Source: Verrucomicrobiota bacterium (GTDB lineage: Bacteria > Verrucomicrobiota > Verrucomicrobiia > Opitutales > Opitutaceae). From it: 64,000 bases of DNA. The stretch covers positions 1 through 64,000 of the forward strand of contig JAEWBF010000097.1 of NCBI GenBank assembly GCA_023391285.1. Direction: 5' to 3'. Positions within the stretch are counted from its first letter, which is position 1. Each line of letters opens with the position of its first letter. Shown in pieces: positions 1 to 8,760 of this stretch. The translations under genes were made by a program, and so were the position numbers. A model generated the notes under the pieces. It worked only from the letters and a program-made list of their open reading frames with translations. It had not been told where the DNA came from and searched no databases.

Positions 1-78
1 GGCTTCTATAACACCCGTCGCCTCCACTCGGCGCTCGGTTACCGGACGCCACTCGACTTCGAATCTGTCAGCAACTAA
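1..78 (+). CDS. IS3-family transposase (OrfB), C-terminal end only
   Basis: This is the 3' end of a DDE transposase gene that begins before the window. The visible residues include YNTRRLHSALGYRTPLDFE, the standard C-terminal signature of IS3-group OrfB (rve integrase core), followed by a TAA stop. The protein catalyses cut-and-circularise transposition. The catalytic DDE residues lie upstream of the window, so activity cannot be judged. Confidence 0.85.
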   Translation, partial: GFYNTRRLHSALGYRTPLDFESVSN

Positions 79-127
79 CCACATCAAATCTGCTCAACCC
101 CGTGTCCGCGAAATCGGGGCAAACCCA
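1..127 (+). mobile_element. Right end of an IS3-family insertion sequence
   Basis: The window opens inside an IS3-family element. The last 25 transposase codons are followed by a terminal sequence at 101-127 (GTGTCCGCGAAATCGGGGCA, then AACCCA), which has the usual form of IS3 right ends and finishes in CA. The left end lies outside the window, so length and target duplication cannot be checked. The element abuts the open 5' end of the RES-domain gene and probably interrupted it. Confidence 0.8.
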
Positions 128-187
128 TACGCCATTGCGAACGCAGCTTCCGTTTCCGAGGAGATCGCGGAAGACGTTCGGGAAGTC

Positions 188-1306
188 TTGAGTGATCGAC
201 GCTATGATCGCTCATCAGCCGAGATGGGTGACGAGCAGGAGTTCGACGCAGGTGCTCACTACGATGAGAAGAGAAGCACCGGGGACGGATACTCGCAGAG
301 TTGGTCAGCCTTCGAGAAGTGCCTACGTGAAGAATCACGCTACTTCGCCCCAGTCGTCCGAACCACGTTGGACCAGATTTTCATGGGTGTTGCTGCCCAT
401 AAGACGGTATCCAGGCGGAAGGTAGTCGTTCATGCCGGCCCAGGAACGCAGTTGGACCACTTTTTCCGCGCGCGAGTTTTCTATTCCGACAAAGCTGTAG
501 TCGAGGCTATCGAACGCCCTGATCGTCATCTTGGGCCGCCTCCAGCGAACCTTGCCCGACCGGGTCGGATGAACGCCGCCGGAATCTCCGTCTTTTACGG
601 GGCACGGTCTCTAAAAGTAGCTTTGGCGGAGGTGCGGCCTCCCGTCGGTAGTAAGGTGGTCTGCGGCCGTTTCTTCGTGACGCGTCCGCTTAAGTTGCTG
701 GACCTCGATTCTCTCCGTGATGTTGTTGTCCGAGGCAGCCTTTTCGATCCGACATTCGCAGACCGTTCGGAGAGAGCGGCCTTTCTAGGCACCCTTTCTG
801 GTCGGCTTTCCCAAGCGGTCATGCCCGACGATGAAACCTCGGGCTACCTTGTAACTCAGGTCGTTGCCGACTACTTGGCGAATGTCGTAAAGCTGGACGG
901 CATCCTTTTCCCATCCGTCCAGTCGGGCGCGAAGGCGGCCAACGTCGTTCTCTTCCATGAATCGTCGCGTGTCCAGGAGCTGGATCTTCCAAAAGGTAGC
1001 CAGGTGACAGGGAATGACGGGTATTCGACTGAGGACGGCTACGAACCCGCGTATACGGTTTGGGAAGAAGTCCCTGCTGCGCCGGTCCAGGAAAGGAAGG
1101 GGCACGGGATCAAGTTCCTAGGGATGGGACAATACGAAGTATGGAGTAGTCCGGTAAACACGGACCCCCGATCGATCACGCTTCAACTCGCTCCGAGCAG
1201 CGTTCAGGTTGAGCATATCACAAAAGCCGAATACCGCCGCCACTCATTCAGCGTGACCCGGCATCGAACGACGTTGCCGAAGCAGGGCAAGAAGCCTCCG
1301 TTCTGA
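188..1306 (+). CDS. RES-domain toxin-like protein, 5' end cut off by IS3
   Basis: The protein has the RES fold named for conserved Arg, Glu and Ser. The Arg is in GRMNAAGISVFYGA, the Glu in ALAEVRPPVGS and the Ser in ILFPSVQSGAKAAN. RES proteins are ADP-ribosyltransferase-like toxins that deplete NAD+, usually paired with an Xre antitoxin, and some carry an N-terminal HEPN/RES domain as this one appears to. The usable start here is TTG at 188, but the frame stays open and protein-like from codon 128 (YAIANAASVSEEIAEDVREV), right at the IS3 end. The true N-terminus was therefore probably removed by the insertion. No antitoxin gene lies beside it. Function is from family knowledge; loss of the start is inferred. 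Confidence 0.75.
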   Translation: MSDRRYDRSSAEMGDEQEFDAGAHYDEKRSTGDGYSQSWSAFEKCLREESRYFAPVVRTTLDQIFMGVAAHKTVSRRKVVVHAGPGTQLDHFFRARVFYSDKAVVEAIERPDRHLGPPPANLARPGRMNAAGISVFYGARSLKVALAEVRPPVGSKVVCGRFFVTRPLKLLDLDSLRDVVVRGSLFDPTFADRSERAAFLGTLSGRLSQAVMPDDETSGYLVTQVVADYLANVVKLDGILFPSVQSGAKAANVVLFHESSRVQELDLPKGSQVTGNDGYSTEDGYEPAYTVWEEVPAAPVQERKGHGIKFLGMGQYEVWSSPVNTDPRSITLQLAPSSVQVEHITKAEYRRHSFSVTRHRTTLPKQGKKPPF

Positions 1307-1477
1307 TCGGAAGTTTCACGGACGCATTCCTGCCTCGACTTTGGCGTTTGGCAGCTTTCCCCAAACCGCGCCGGGGCTAAAGTGGGGAATTTCGTCCCGC
1401 TATTTCGGGCGGTGAGTCAGCCACGCCGACGGCAGTCTTAGGCCGGGCGTCAAGGCCGTCCGTGAAACCGGTCCGAT
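1306..1477. repeat. 172-bp segment bounded by imperfect inverted repeats
   Basis: The left arm holds ATCGGA (1306-1311) and GTTTCACGGACG (1313-1324). The right arm holds the reverse complements CGTCCGTGAAAC (1457-1468) and TCCGAT (1472-1477). The arms match over 18 positions with a small length difference between blocks. The segment starts on the last base of the RES stop codon and carries no ORF. It could be a MITE-like remnant or a large hairpin; no obvious target duplication flanks it. The rest of the gap to 1621 shows only a small hairpin near 1521-1537 and no gene. Confidence 0.45.
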
Positions 1478-1621
1478 GTTGTTACTAAGGAGGAATCCTG
1501 AATCGGCGCCATCATTCGTCCGCCTACCGTTGGCGGAGGCACTCGGTCCAGGAGATGAATAGATGTCCACTAAAATTCCCGCAGATGCAGATTTAATCTA
1601 GACCGGACGTTTCGGCGTTCT

Positions 1622-1927
1622 GTGATCAAGAAGGCGGCGAGGGCATCGGCTCCTGCTGACGCGTATCAGCTCATGCGTCTCGTGCTCGATGCTCGTGCGC
1701 TTGATCGTTACTGGAAGGAAGTGAGCAAGAACGGCGGCGATCCAACAAAGGCGCTTTGCGCATTGTTCGTTCTCCGCCTCGCCGTGAGCGACAACCCGCC
1801 ACTTGCCGGAGCTGCGGTAAACGAGCCAGTGCGTCGTCCGCGTCGCCGGGATCTCAGTCAGATCATTGATCCCAACCAGTTGCCGCTCTTTCCCGACTCC
1901 CCGGCCGAATCAACGGTCGACCGCTAG
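1622..1927 (+). CDS. Hypothetical protein, upstream partner of the recombinase
   Basis: This 101-residue protein with a GTG start is not recognised. It has a helical, basic N-terminal half and a proline/arginine-rich stretch (PVRRPRRRDLSQIIDPNQ) before an acidic end. No in-frame ATG exists upstream, because a TAA lies at 1571. It ends 2 bp before the tyrosine recombinase gene, so the two are probably co-transcribed and coupled. A DNA-binding or accessory role to the recombinase is possible but rests only on position. Confidence 0.55.
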   Translation: MIKKAARASAPADAYQLMRLVLDARALDRYWKEVSKNGGDPTKALCALFVLRLAVSDNPPLAGAAVNEPVRRPRRRDLSQIIDPNQLPLFPDSPAESTVDR

Positions 1928-1929
1928 CT

Positions 1930-2694
1930 GTGCGAGCACGTGCGAAATCTTCGGGGAATGGCCCATCGGTGCCGTCCTCATTTTTTGGGGTCGTTCAGGC
2001 ACACACCGCGGCGAGTAGCGACGTGCGGAGACGACATCTATCTCTTCCCATGGCCGGATGCAGACCTCTCACGCCCCATGAAGAACGTCAGCTTCTTCGC
2101 GTAGTGCGGCAGTTGCCGCCCCGTGACCGCACCCTCATCACTCTCCAGTGGCTAAGCGGATTTCGCATCGCGGAGGTTCTGTCGCTGAGGATCGGATCGG
2201 TGATGCGCGAGGGCCGGCCCGTCTCGAAGATTGGAGTAGCGCCGCGCAACCTAAAGGGAAGGTATGGACGGACGCGTTGGATCCCGGTTTTGCCCGAACT
2301 CGAGCGGGCGCTTGAGGTATACATCGAGGATCTGCGCCGGGGACGCGACCTCGCGAACGATCAGCCTCTGTTCATCTCCCGGCAGCGCAACCGGGATGGA
2401 TCGCCGCGGGCGCTAACGACTGAGAGCGCACGGCTCATCGTCCACGATGCCTTGCGCCGCGCAGGCATCGAAAATGATGGCCGGCTGGGCACGCACGTGC
2501 TGAGGAAGACCTGGGCTCGAAACGTCTATCGGAGCTCGGGTAATGACATCGCTCTCCTCCGCGTTGCGTTGAACCATTCCGATGTGCGCGTTACACAGCG
2601 CTATCTCGAGGTCGATGCCGACGCGCTAGATCGCGCGATGCGGGCGGTGGATTTTACTCGCGTGCCGCGCGGACTACGAGCCCGAACGGTTTAG
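1930..2694 (+). CDS. Tyrosine recombinase / integrase, catalytic domain only
   Basis: This is a site-specific recombinase of the tyrosine (phage integrase) family, which breaks and rejoins DNA through a 3'-phosphotyrosine link. The catalytic set is visible in order: Arg I in LSGFRIAEVLSL, a Lys in NLKGRYGRTRWIPV, HxxR in HVLRKTWA, His in LNHSDVRVTQRYL, and the nucleophile Tyr in the same motif. At 254 residues with a GTG start it is short. Only about 50 poorly conserved residues precede the catalytic domain, so the usual SAM-like core-binding domain is missing. It probably belongs to the mobile region rather than to housekeeping dimer resolution. Confidence 0.88.
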   Translation: MRARAKSSGNGPSVPSSFFGVVQAHTAASSDVRRRHLSLPMAGCRPLTPHEERQLLRVVRQLPPRDRTLITLQWLSGFRIAEVLSLRIGSVMREGRPVSKIGVAPRNLKGRYGRTRWIPVLPELERALEVYIEDLRRGRDLANDQPLFISRQRNRDGSPRALTTESARLIVHDALRRAGIENDGRLGTHVLRKTWARNVYRSSGNDIALLRVALNHSDVRVTQRYLEVDADALDRAMRAVDFTRVPRGLRARTV

Positions 2695-2696
2695 TA

Positions 2697-2872
2697 AGGC
2701 CAACGTTCGCGCAGCTCATGAGCGCAATTTAGCGCCCAAAGGCCAGCGTTCCTCACAGGCGCAGCTACGTCGGTTTCGCCGGGCTTTGTGTCAGCGCCGG
2801 AGCAATTATGCCGAGCTCGGCTTAATAGCCCCGGCGGTGACACGGGTTGGACCGAGCGACCGAAATACGGTC
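2697..2872. repeat. Cluster of short repeats and palindromes beside the recombinase
   Basis: Between the recombinase and the next gene lie two similar direct repeats (GGCCAACGTTC near 2699, GGCCAGCGTTC near 2742). There are also palindromes GCTCATGAGC and GCCGAGCTCGGC (2810-2821), and a hairpin GACCG-aaata-CGGTC (2858-2872). Such clusters can be recombinase sites, but nothing proves this. No gene is seen here. Confidence 0.3.
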
Positions 2873-2887
2873 ACGGACCGAAGTTGT

Positions 2888-3370
2888 TTAGGTGAGCACG
2901 ACCTTGCTCATGGCAGTGGTAAATTCCTTCGTGACCGCATCTAAGCACTCGGCTTGGGCTTTCTGTTCTGCCATCCACCGGAGCACAGCCGCTGGCAATT
3001 CTGCAGTCAGGGACCGTAGGATTTCCGTTGGTGCGAGTTCCAGATCCAGACTTTCCCGCGGGTCTAAGCGCAAGGGACTGCAGCGGTATTGCCAATTATG
3101 GTTGTCCCAGAAGTCTGTATCGCAATCCACAATCAGTGCTCCATCCACGAGAACCGTATCCGCGGAACCAATAGTCATGGGCGCGCCATCGCACTGGTGG
3201 CAGTAACTGTAGACGCGAACGCGCTCCACCGTATGGCTCTTCGTCTTGATCTTGGTGCCGAGTGGAATCGGCTTCAGCGCGCCCTCGATGGCGCAAGCCA
3301 AATTCTTCCACGAGCGGGCGCTTAGTTTGACCGTCTTGGACAACTCAGACTCATTTTCCTTAGCTTTCAT
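2888..3370 (-). CDS. Hypothetical protein
   Basis: This 160-residue protein is not recognised. It has a lysine-rich N-terminus, a single CxxC pair (YCHQCDGAPM, about residues 56-65) that might bind metal, and a helical C-terminal half. No signal peptide or membrane segment is seen. It is the only minus-strand gene in this part of the island, between the recombinase and a transposase remnant. Codon use looks coding along the whole frame, but no function can be proposed. Confidence 0.55.
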   Translation of the reverse strand: MKAKENESELSKTVKLSARSWKNLACAIEGALKPIPLGTKIKTKSHTVERVRVYSYCHQCDGAPMTIGSADTVLVDGALIVDCDTDFWDNHNWQYRCSPLRLDPRESLDLELAPTEILRSLTAELPAAVLRWMAEQKAQAECLDAVTKEFTTAMSKVVLT

Positions 3371-3521
3371 TGGGTGATTTCCTAGGCCCGCGGACGCGGG
3401 CCCCTTCTACCCTCGGGGCGGGCCCCAGATTCGTCCGGGGAGCGATCACCGCTGAGCGGCGACAGCACCAAGTAACAGAACAAATGTTGCAGTTTTGGTG
3501 TGATTCCGTAGGCATACTCGA

Positions 3522-3992
3522 ATGCCGTCCAAAGCTCGAAAGCTCCTCGAGGAACGACGCCTGCAAGGCGTCGGCCTACTGAATCGGGGCAAGAGCGTTG
3601 CTGAGGTCGCGCGTTTACTCGGAGTGTCTTGGTCAGCAGTCGCCAAGTGGCGCGACGCCGTTCGCACCAACGGTGAGAAGGCGCTCAAAACGCCGAAGAA
3701 TCAGTTCAGAGCACCGCCCCTTGATGACGCGCAGTTGCGCCGCATAGGACGAGCGCTACGTCGCAGGCCTGAGCAGGAGGGCTTCACGGACCACGTCTGG
3801 ACCCTGCCCCTCGTCGCCTTGTTGATTGGACGGAAAGCACACTATTACGAAAAGGTTTCGCGCTGGACCGCCCGGCGCGTGCTACATCACCTCGGCTTCA
3901 GGTGCGCCGGTCGATTTCATCGGCGACGGAAGGACGCCACGGCGGAGCCAATTCACTGGCTTCCCCCAGATTCGTGCGAAAATAACTTTTGA
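3522..3992 (+). pseudogene. Truncated IS630-type transposase (HTH part only)
   Basis: The N-terminal half matches the helix-turn-helix region of IS630/Tc1-like transposases: GKSVAEVARLLGVSWSAVAKWRDA, then EGFTDHVWTLPLVALLI and a second winged-helix segment SRWTARRVLHHLGF. Full-length members are about 340 residues and carry a DDE catalytic domain after this point. Here the frame ends at residue 156 with unrelated residues, so the catalytic domain is absent. It is a relic marking past transposition next to the BREX operon. Confidence 0.7.
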
Positions 3993-4122
3993 CCGAAACG
4001 TGACGGTGGATCCGGAGTGAGTCACTGGATCGCCGCAAGGCGACGTGGTGGCTAGCGTAAACGCACCTCTGAGCATGGCGATGCACAGATGCTCCGGCGT
4101 CCCCACTAGTATCATTCTTGGT

Positions 4123-6153
4123 CTATTTCAGACCAAGCGCTTTGATGGCCGCTGTCTGCGGATCAGAGTAGAATACGGGATCAACATTTTCAACGATGTC
4201 ACCTGAGACTTCCAGAAAGTTGCGCTTGTTTTCCAACGGCACTAATGCTCGCTTAGCCCCGTTCTCCATGGCCAACTGCAGCGGTTCCACGAGGGACTGC
4301 ACCGCCTTAATATTTCCTTGTATGCTTAAGTCGCCAAGAATGACCAAGCCGGGAAGAGCTGGCGCCTTTTTGATAGCGGAAAATATGGCGACAATCATGG
4401 CGATGCCTGCCTCGCAGGGCACCCGGTTGCCGAGTAGGTCGATGGCTTCGACATGGAAATCCGTCGAATCAAAGATACTGGCGATACCCATTGGGACCTT
4501 GTGCCCCTGCATGAAGGCGAAGGCGCGCAGCGATGCCTCCTTCATCTTCGATTCCAGGCCACCCGCGAGTTTCAGCTTTCCGGTGCCCGCCGAGACACCC
4601 ACTTCGATTCTATACAGCCCGACTTTCCCCTCGGTGTTTACTGAGGCGGCATAGAGACATCCGGGAGCCAAGGGGTCAGTCGAGATTAGCGCGCGGCCAC
4701 CCTCCTCGGGGACGCCGACGTAACGCTCCTCCGTGGTTTCTTTATCGCGGTAGGAAAAAGACGTTTGGTGATACTCAAACGCGCCGATTTTCTTCAACTG
4801 TTCCTTCACGCGACGACGCACTTCCAATCCGAGGGTCACTAACTCGGCCAACTCGTCTTTAGTGAATTTCCCATCCGGATAGATGAGTTTAATCAGACCG
4901 GACACGGTCTTGCGAACCGCTTTCACGTCGCGGGCGTTTAAGTGGTCGCCGAGCGAAAAGTGTTGGTCGATGGCCTCCGTATAACTGTGCCGGCGCAGCT
5001 CGCGCAGGGCCTCCGCCAAGTAGTCCACCACGAATCCATAGTGATCGGTGAAGAATTCCATCCGCATCTTTGGGACTTCCCATCCGGGGATGTAGCAGTG
5101 GATACGATCCAGAAACGCCAGGTCATCCCGGATAACCTCCGGCATCGGCATGAACAGGTGCGAGGACTTCACCATCACGTCCACCGGCTGATTGGTATTT
5201 CCAAACATCGCGATGGAGGCGATGCCGGTAAGCTGCTCCTTGCCTCGCGCAAACGAGCCTGATTCGCAGTAGGTCTTGAGGGTGGTAATCACCTCCTTGG
5301 GCATGTTCTCCAAGTCCGCGACTTCATCGAAAGCAACGGCGTCCCAGAGACCTACCAGCCCCAGTTTTCCCGACGACATATTGTAGAACAAATTCGCGAC
5401 CGTGGTCGGCCCGGTCATGAGAATCGCATAGGGACTCAACTCTTGGAAGCCGTAGCTTTTTCCAGTCCCACGCGGGCCCAGTTCGACGAGGTTATAGTTG
5501 CCCTCACAAAGCGGAACGAGGCGGAGAAGAAGCAGCAACTTGAGGCGTCGATCAAACTGGCTGGGCTCCATGCCGATGCTGCGGATGAGAAAATCAACCC
5601 ACTCCTCGGACGTGAACCGAGCCCTGCCTTGCCGATATTCCGCGAGATCGAAATTCGCGAGCTGGATGGGCGTAAGGCGTTCGATCCAGAACGGGCTGCG
5701 TTTACCTTTCGCCTCTTCATCGTATTGGTGGCGAATCTCCACTTCGGCCCACACTCCACCCATGAGCAAGCGGTCGTAGTCGCGAACGAAGCGATCCGGG
5801 ATGTGCAGGAATTTATGGCCGAAATTTACGCCCTCCGCCCAGTATTTATCATCCTCGGCGAGGTAGCGGACTTTGATTTTGTCGATGAACGTGTGCCGTT
5901 CCTTTTCCTTCACGCGGGCTTGGGCTTTATTGGCCTCTTCGGGCCGCACGAAGTTATCGGAGAGCGTGCTGTTCACCACCCGCAAGCCGGCCTCCAGGGC
6001 CGCTTGATCGTCCGTCGCGCAGTATTTACCGAGAAGGTATTCGAGGACGAACACAGGGACGTTGGCGCCCACCTTGATTTTGCGGACGAGGTCTTTGCGA
6101 ACGACTTTGCCGGCGAAGACATCAGCCGCCTTGAGATCGAGAGGGTCGGTCAT
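4123..6153 (-). CDS. brxL: BREX type 1 protein BrxL (AAA+ with Lon-like C-terminus)
   Basis: BrxL is the last gene of the type 1 BREX operon and is needed in known systems to block phage DNA replication. The AAA+ core shows Walker A GPRGTGKSY (residues 226-234), Walker B-like DAVAFDEVAD (271-280) and a sensor segment AMFGNTN. The C-terminal third resembles the Lon protease domain. However, the serine position of Lon's GPSAG aligns with Glu581 in PCEAG, while Lys634 in NGAKRALVP is kept, so the domain is probably not a protease. The 676-residue length is normal for the family. It follows pglZ by 5 bp. Confidence 0.95.
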   Translation of the reverse strand: MTDPLDLKAADVFAGKVVRKDLVRKIKVGANVPVFVLEYLLGKYCATDDQAALEAGLRVVNSTLSDNFVRPEEANKAQARVKEKERHTFIDKIKVRYLAEDDKYWAEGVNFGHKFLHIPDRFVRDYDRLLMGGVWAEVEIRHQYDEEAKGKRSPFWIERLTPIQLANFDLAEYRQGRARFTSEEWVDFLIRSIGMEPSQFDRRLKLLLLLRLVPLCEGNYNLVELGPRGTGKSYGFQELSPYAILMTGPTTVANLFYNMSSGKLGLVGLWDAVAFDEVADLENMPKEVITTLKTYCESGSFARGKEQLTGIASIAMFGNTNQPVDVMVKSSHLFMPMPEVIRDDLAFLDRIHCYIPGWEVPKMRMEFFTDHYGFVVDYLAEALRELRRHSYTEAIDQHFSLGDHLNARDVKAVRKTVSGLIKLIYPDGKFTKDELAELVTLGLEVRRRVKEQLKKIGAFEYHQTSFSYRDKETTEERYVGVPEEGGRALISTDPLAPGCLYAASVNTEGKVGLYRIEVGVSAGTGKLKLAGGLESKMKEASLRAFAFMQGHKVPMGIASIFDSTDFHVEAIDLLGNRVPCEAGIAMIVAIFSAIKKAPALPGLVILGDLSIQGNIKAVQSLVEPLQLAMENGAKRALVPLENKRNFLEVSGDIVENVDPVFYSDPQTAAIKALGLK

Positions 6154-6158
6154 GGTAG

Positions 6159-8753
6159 TTAAAGGGAAAGTTTTACCGGCACGTTGGGTTTCTGGGCGAG
6201 TTCCAGCTGGGTCTGGCAGTCGATTACGCGTATCGTGACCGCGCTTACCGGCTCGGCAGTGCTGAGCATGAAGGTGAGCGCGTTTGGCTGGCCGCTTTGC
6301 AAAAGCACTTCTCGGGTGCCTTCCTCGTAACCACTCGACGCCATCGCGCAGAAGCCGACTTCCTTACCGTCGGCCTCCACGGTAACGCGAACTCTCACCG
6401 CATCGACTCCGAAGAGACCTTCTTTCTCCAGACGCAGGGAGGCGGAGAAAAAGCGGTTCGTGATCGTGGGACGTGCGAACTCCACAAGCACCTTCCCGCC
6501 GGTTCCGCCACTAGATTTGGCTGCTTTGGGAATCAAGGTGGCCATGGGAATCACCAGTTCTTGCAGCGACAGGCCGCCGTGGAAATATCCGCCGGCACCG
6601 CCGCGAACCTTAAAGCACCCGTGACCGCGAGGAAACGCACATTCGAGGTCACCGCCCATCCCTAGTTGAGTTGCGGTCACGCGCACAAAGCCATCGGCGC
6701 TGACACCGCCGCGCCCGATCCATGCGCGGGAATGGAGTTCGATGGTTTGGCCTCCCGGCGTATCCATCACCATGCCGGGGTCAAAGTGGTCCGCGAAAAT
6801 ATGCCCATGGTCGGCCGTGACGACGATGTGCTCGATGCCGGCCCTCGCCAGCACCCGCACGCCGCGGCGAAGCTGCTCCAGCATTTCATCCATCCAGCGG
6901 CGCGTCTCCCCTTGGTCGTCGTCTTCGCCCAACCGGTCGATCTCTTGCGAGGTCACTACGATGAACCGCGCTTGGGTGATTTCCTTTCGACGTTTGGCGG
7001 TGATGCGCAGGAGGTCGCCGAGTTTTAGGACGAGGAGCCCGTCCGTGATTTCTTTTTCCAGGAGCGCAACCCGGTCGGCACGGGATTTGAGGGTCACTCC
7101 ATTGATGGACGCAGCCACCGCGCCGCCGACGGCAACCAAATCGATACCTTTCTCCGCTCCGGGCATTAGCGCCGCCATGCCGATGGGAGTGATGGATGGG
7201 GCGGTGGCGAGCGCGGGCTCGAAACCGATGGTGAACTCGTCGCGGATGCCGTCCAATAATTCAGACGCCATTTCATAGCGCAGGGCATCGACCAGCAAAT
7301 AGGCGCAACGCTTTCCTGCCTTGCGGGCCGGCTCCAGCTGGCGGCTCCAAATAGTCGCTTGAGTGGGAGTTTGTCCGGGCTCAAAGCCGGCGGCTTGGTA
7401 GGCCTTAACAAAGGCTTGGCCGCTGGCATCCACCCACTCGGCATACTTTTGGCGCACACTGGCGTTGAGCTTCTCGAAGGTTTCTTCCCCTCCGCAAACG
7501 TCGGGTTCCACCGCCTGCAACCGGACTTCCCAATGCCGGTAGAGACGGTCAGCCGTCATCCACGGTGCAGCGTGCAGCGCGTAGGCACGAACGAGGGTGT
7601 CGAGGGTCTGCGGGGGTTTCTTGAGTTCGGCGCGCGCAATCTGCGCCGTGGACTGGAAGCGGGCGGCGAGTTCGAGCGCCGACCACCGCAACGCGAGCGC
7701 CGGCTGGTTTCTACTCCAGAACGCGGCGCGATGCTCGGCCGCCATAGTGGCAACTGCCTCGGCGTCGCCAGCGAGCAAGCGGCTCTCCGCCGACCACAGC
7801 CAGCGGGTTTCGATGGCGGGAAACGTCTCCGCGCGGGTGGCGAGCAAAAGGGCGGGCGGGAGATTGGTGATGCCGGCACGTTTTTCCCAGTCGCGGGCGG
7901 CCTCGGCGTATGCGTCGCACACATCGAGACGGTTGCGCCAGGTCGCGCAGAGGTGCCGAAGGGCGTCTTGCTGCGTAGGGCTTTCCGGCAGGGGCACCGC
8001 GCGCATGGATGCAGGTCGATCCGCCTCGGGCAGCCCCAAGAGAAACTCACCGAGGAGCAGCAATCGGCGCAACTCGTTGCGGGTGGCGTCGAGCGTGGGT
8101 TGCTCCCCGTAATCGAAGCCGAGTTCGGCGACGGCCAATGCGCGGAGTTCTCCCGCAGCCTTCTTTTCCGTGATCGCGGCGTCGTGTTCGCTGCCAGCGG
8201 CGAACGCGATTAATACCTCCAAGGGCGATGCGGCCCCGAAGATAAGTTTGAGCGCACCGGAAGCGAGGTTGCCGACCTCCTCGGCGATGCGGTCGAGGTC
8301 TTCGAGCGAGATTAGTCCTTCTTCGACCTGACGGGCGAGCTGGGCGGCTTTCTCCGGGGCGACTTCTTGGAAAAACGCCTCGGCTTGGATGCGCAGGCGC
8401 GTGTTGCGGTCGGCGGAGTCGGCTCCCGGTTCGATGATGATGCCGGCGGTTTCGGCCTCGACCAAGGCATGATCCGATTCCGCGCGAGACTTGGGAACGT
8501 AGAGCACGACCTTAGGCGGGACTGAACAGTCGTCCTTAGCCCGACCCTCGGTGGATACCCATTCGAGATGGGGTTCGAGGGCGTGCCGCAGGCGGAAAAA
8601 GGAATCGGTAAACGTGAGCACCTCCACACCTGCCAGATTCAGCACAGGGGCCAGCTTGGCATACTCGCGGTCGGGGTCATACCAGACGACTAGACCACGC
8701 GCCTTGACTTGGCGGGCGACGAGCTGGCGAATGCGGTCGGAAAGCTTTCCCAT
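6159..8753 (-). CDS. pglZ: BREX type 1 PglZ, alkaline-phosphatase-superfamily protein
   Basis: PglZ is the core BREX protein of the alkaline phosphatase superfamily and is required for both methylation and phage exclusion in studied systems. The metal-site motifs are visible: LLVDALRYEM (about 486-495), TAPSITPIGMAALMPG (from about 517) and VVTADHGHIFADHF further on. The N-terminal half (LVVWYDPDREY onwards) is the usual BREX-1 PglZ region. Length is 864 residues. It starts 7 bp after pglX and is followed by brxL, the canonical order. Confidence 0.95.
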   Translation of the reverse strand: MGKLSDRIRQLVARQVKARGLVVWYDPDREYAKLAPVLNLAGVEVLTFTDSFFRLRHALEPHLEWVSTEGRAKDDCSVPPKVVLYVPKSRAESDHALVEAETAGIIIEPGADSADRNTRLRIQAEAFFQEVAPEKAAQLARQVEEGLISLEDLDRIAEEVGNLASGALKLIFGAASPLEVLIAFAAGSEHDAAITEKKAAGELRALAVAELGFDYGEQPTLDATRNELRRLLLLGEFLLGLPEADRPASMRAVPLPESPTQQDALRHLCATWRNRLDVCDAYAEAARDWEKRAGITNLPPALLLATRAETFPAIETRWLWSAESRLLAGDAEAVATMAAEHRAAFWSRNQPALALRWSALELAARFQSTAQIARAELKKPPQTLDTLVRAYALHAAPWMTADRLYRHWEVRLQAVEPDVCGGEETFEKLNASVRQKYAEWVDASGQAFVKAYQAAGFEPGQTPTQATIWSRQLEPARKAGKRCAYLLVDALRYEMASELLDGIRDEFTIGFEPALATAPSITPIGMAALMPGAEKGIDLVAVGGAVAASINGVTLKSRADRVALLEKEITDGLLVLKLGDLLRITAKRRKEITQARFIVVTSQEIDRLGEDDDQGETRRWMDEMLEQLRRGVRVLARAGIEHIVVTADHGHIFADHFDPGMVMDTPGGQTIELHSRAWIGRGGVSADGFVRVTATQLGMGGDLECAFPRGHGCFKVRGGAGGYFHGGLSLQELVIPMATLIPKAAKSSGGTGGKVLVEFARPTITNRFFSASLRLEKEGLFGVDAVRVRVTVEADGKEVGFCAMASSGYEEGTREVLLQSGQPNALTFMLSTAEPVSAVTIRVIDCQTQLELAQKPNVPVKLSL

Positions 8754-8760
8754 GATAATG

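Noticed and set aside
1306..1477. Integron attC site following the RES stop codon
   Set aside because: The arms lack the RYYYAAC and GTTRRRY core boxes and there is no integron integrase or second cassette.
1564..1589. TGTCCACTAAAATT resembling an IS3-family right end
   Set aside because: The match is partial and there is no transposase remnant or partner end nearby, so a degenerate IS end cannot be separated from chance.
1563..1601. 12-codon frame starting ATGTCCACTAAA behind an AGGAG sequence
   Set aside because: It is too short to support as a gene and has no conserved feature; a leader peptide cannot be shown.
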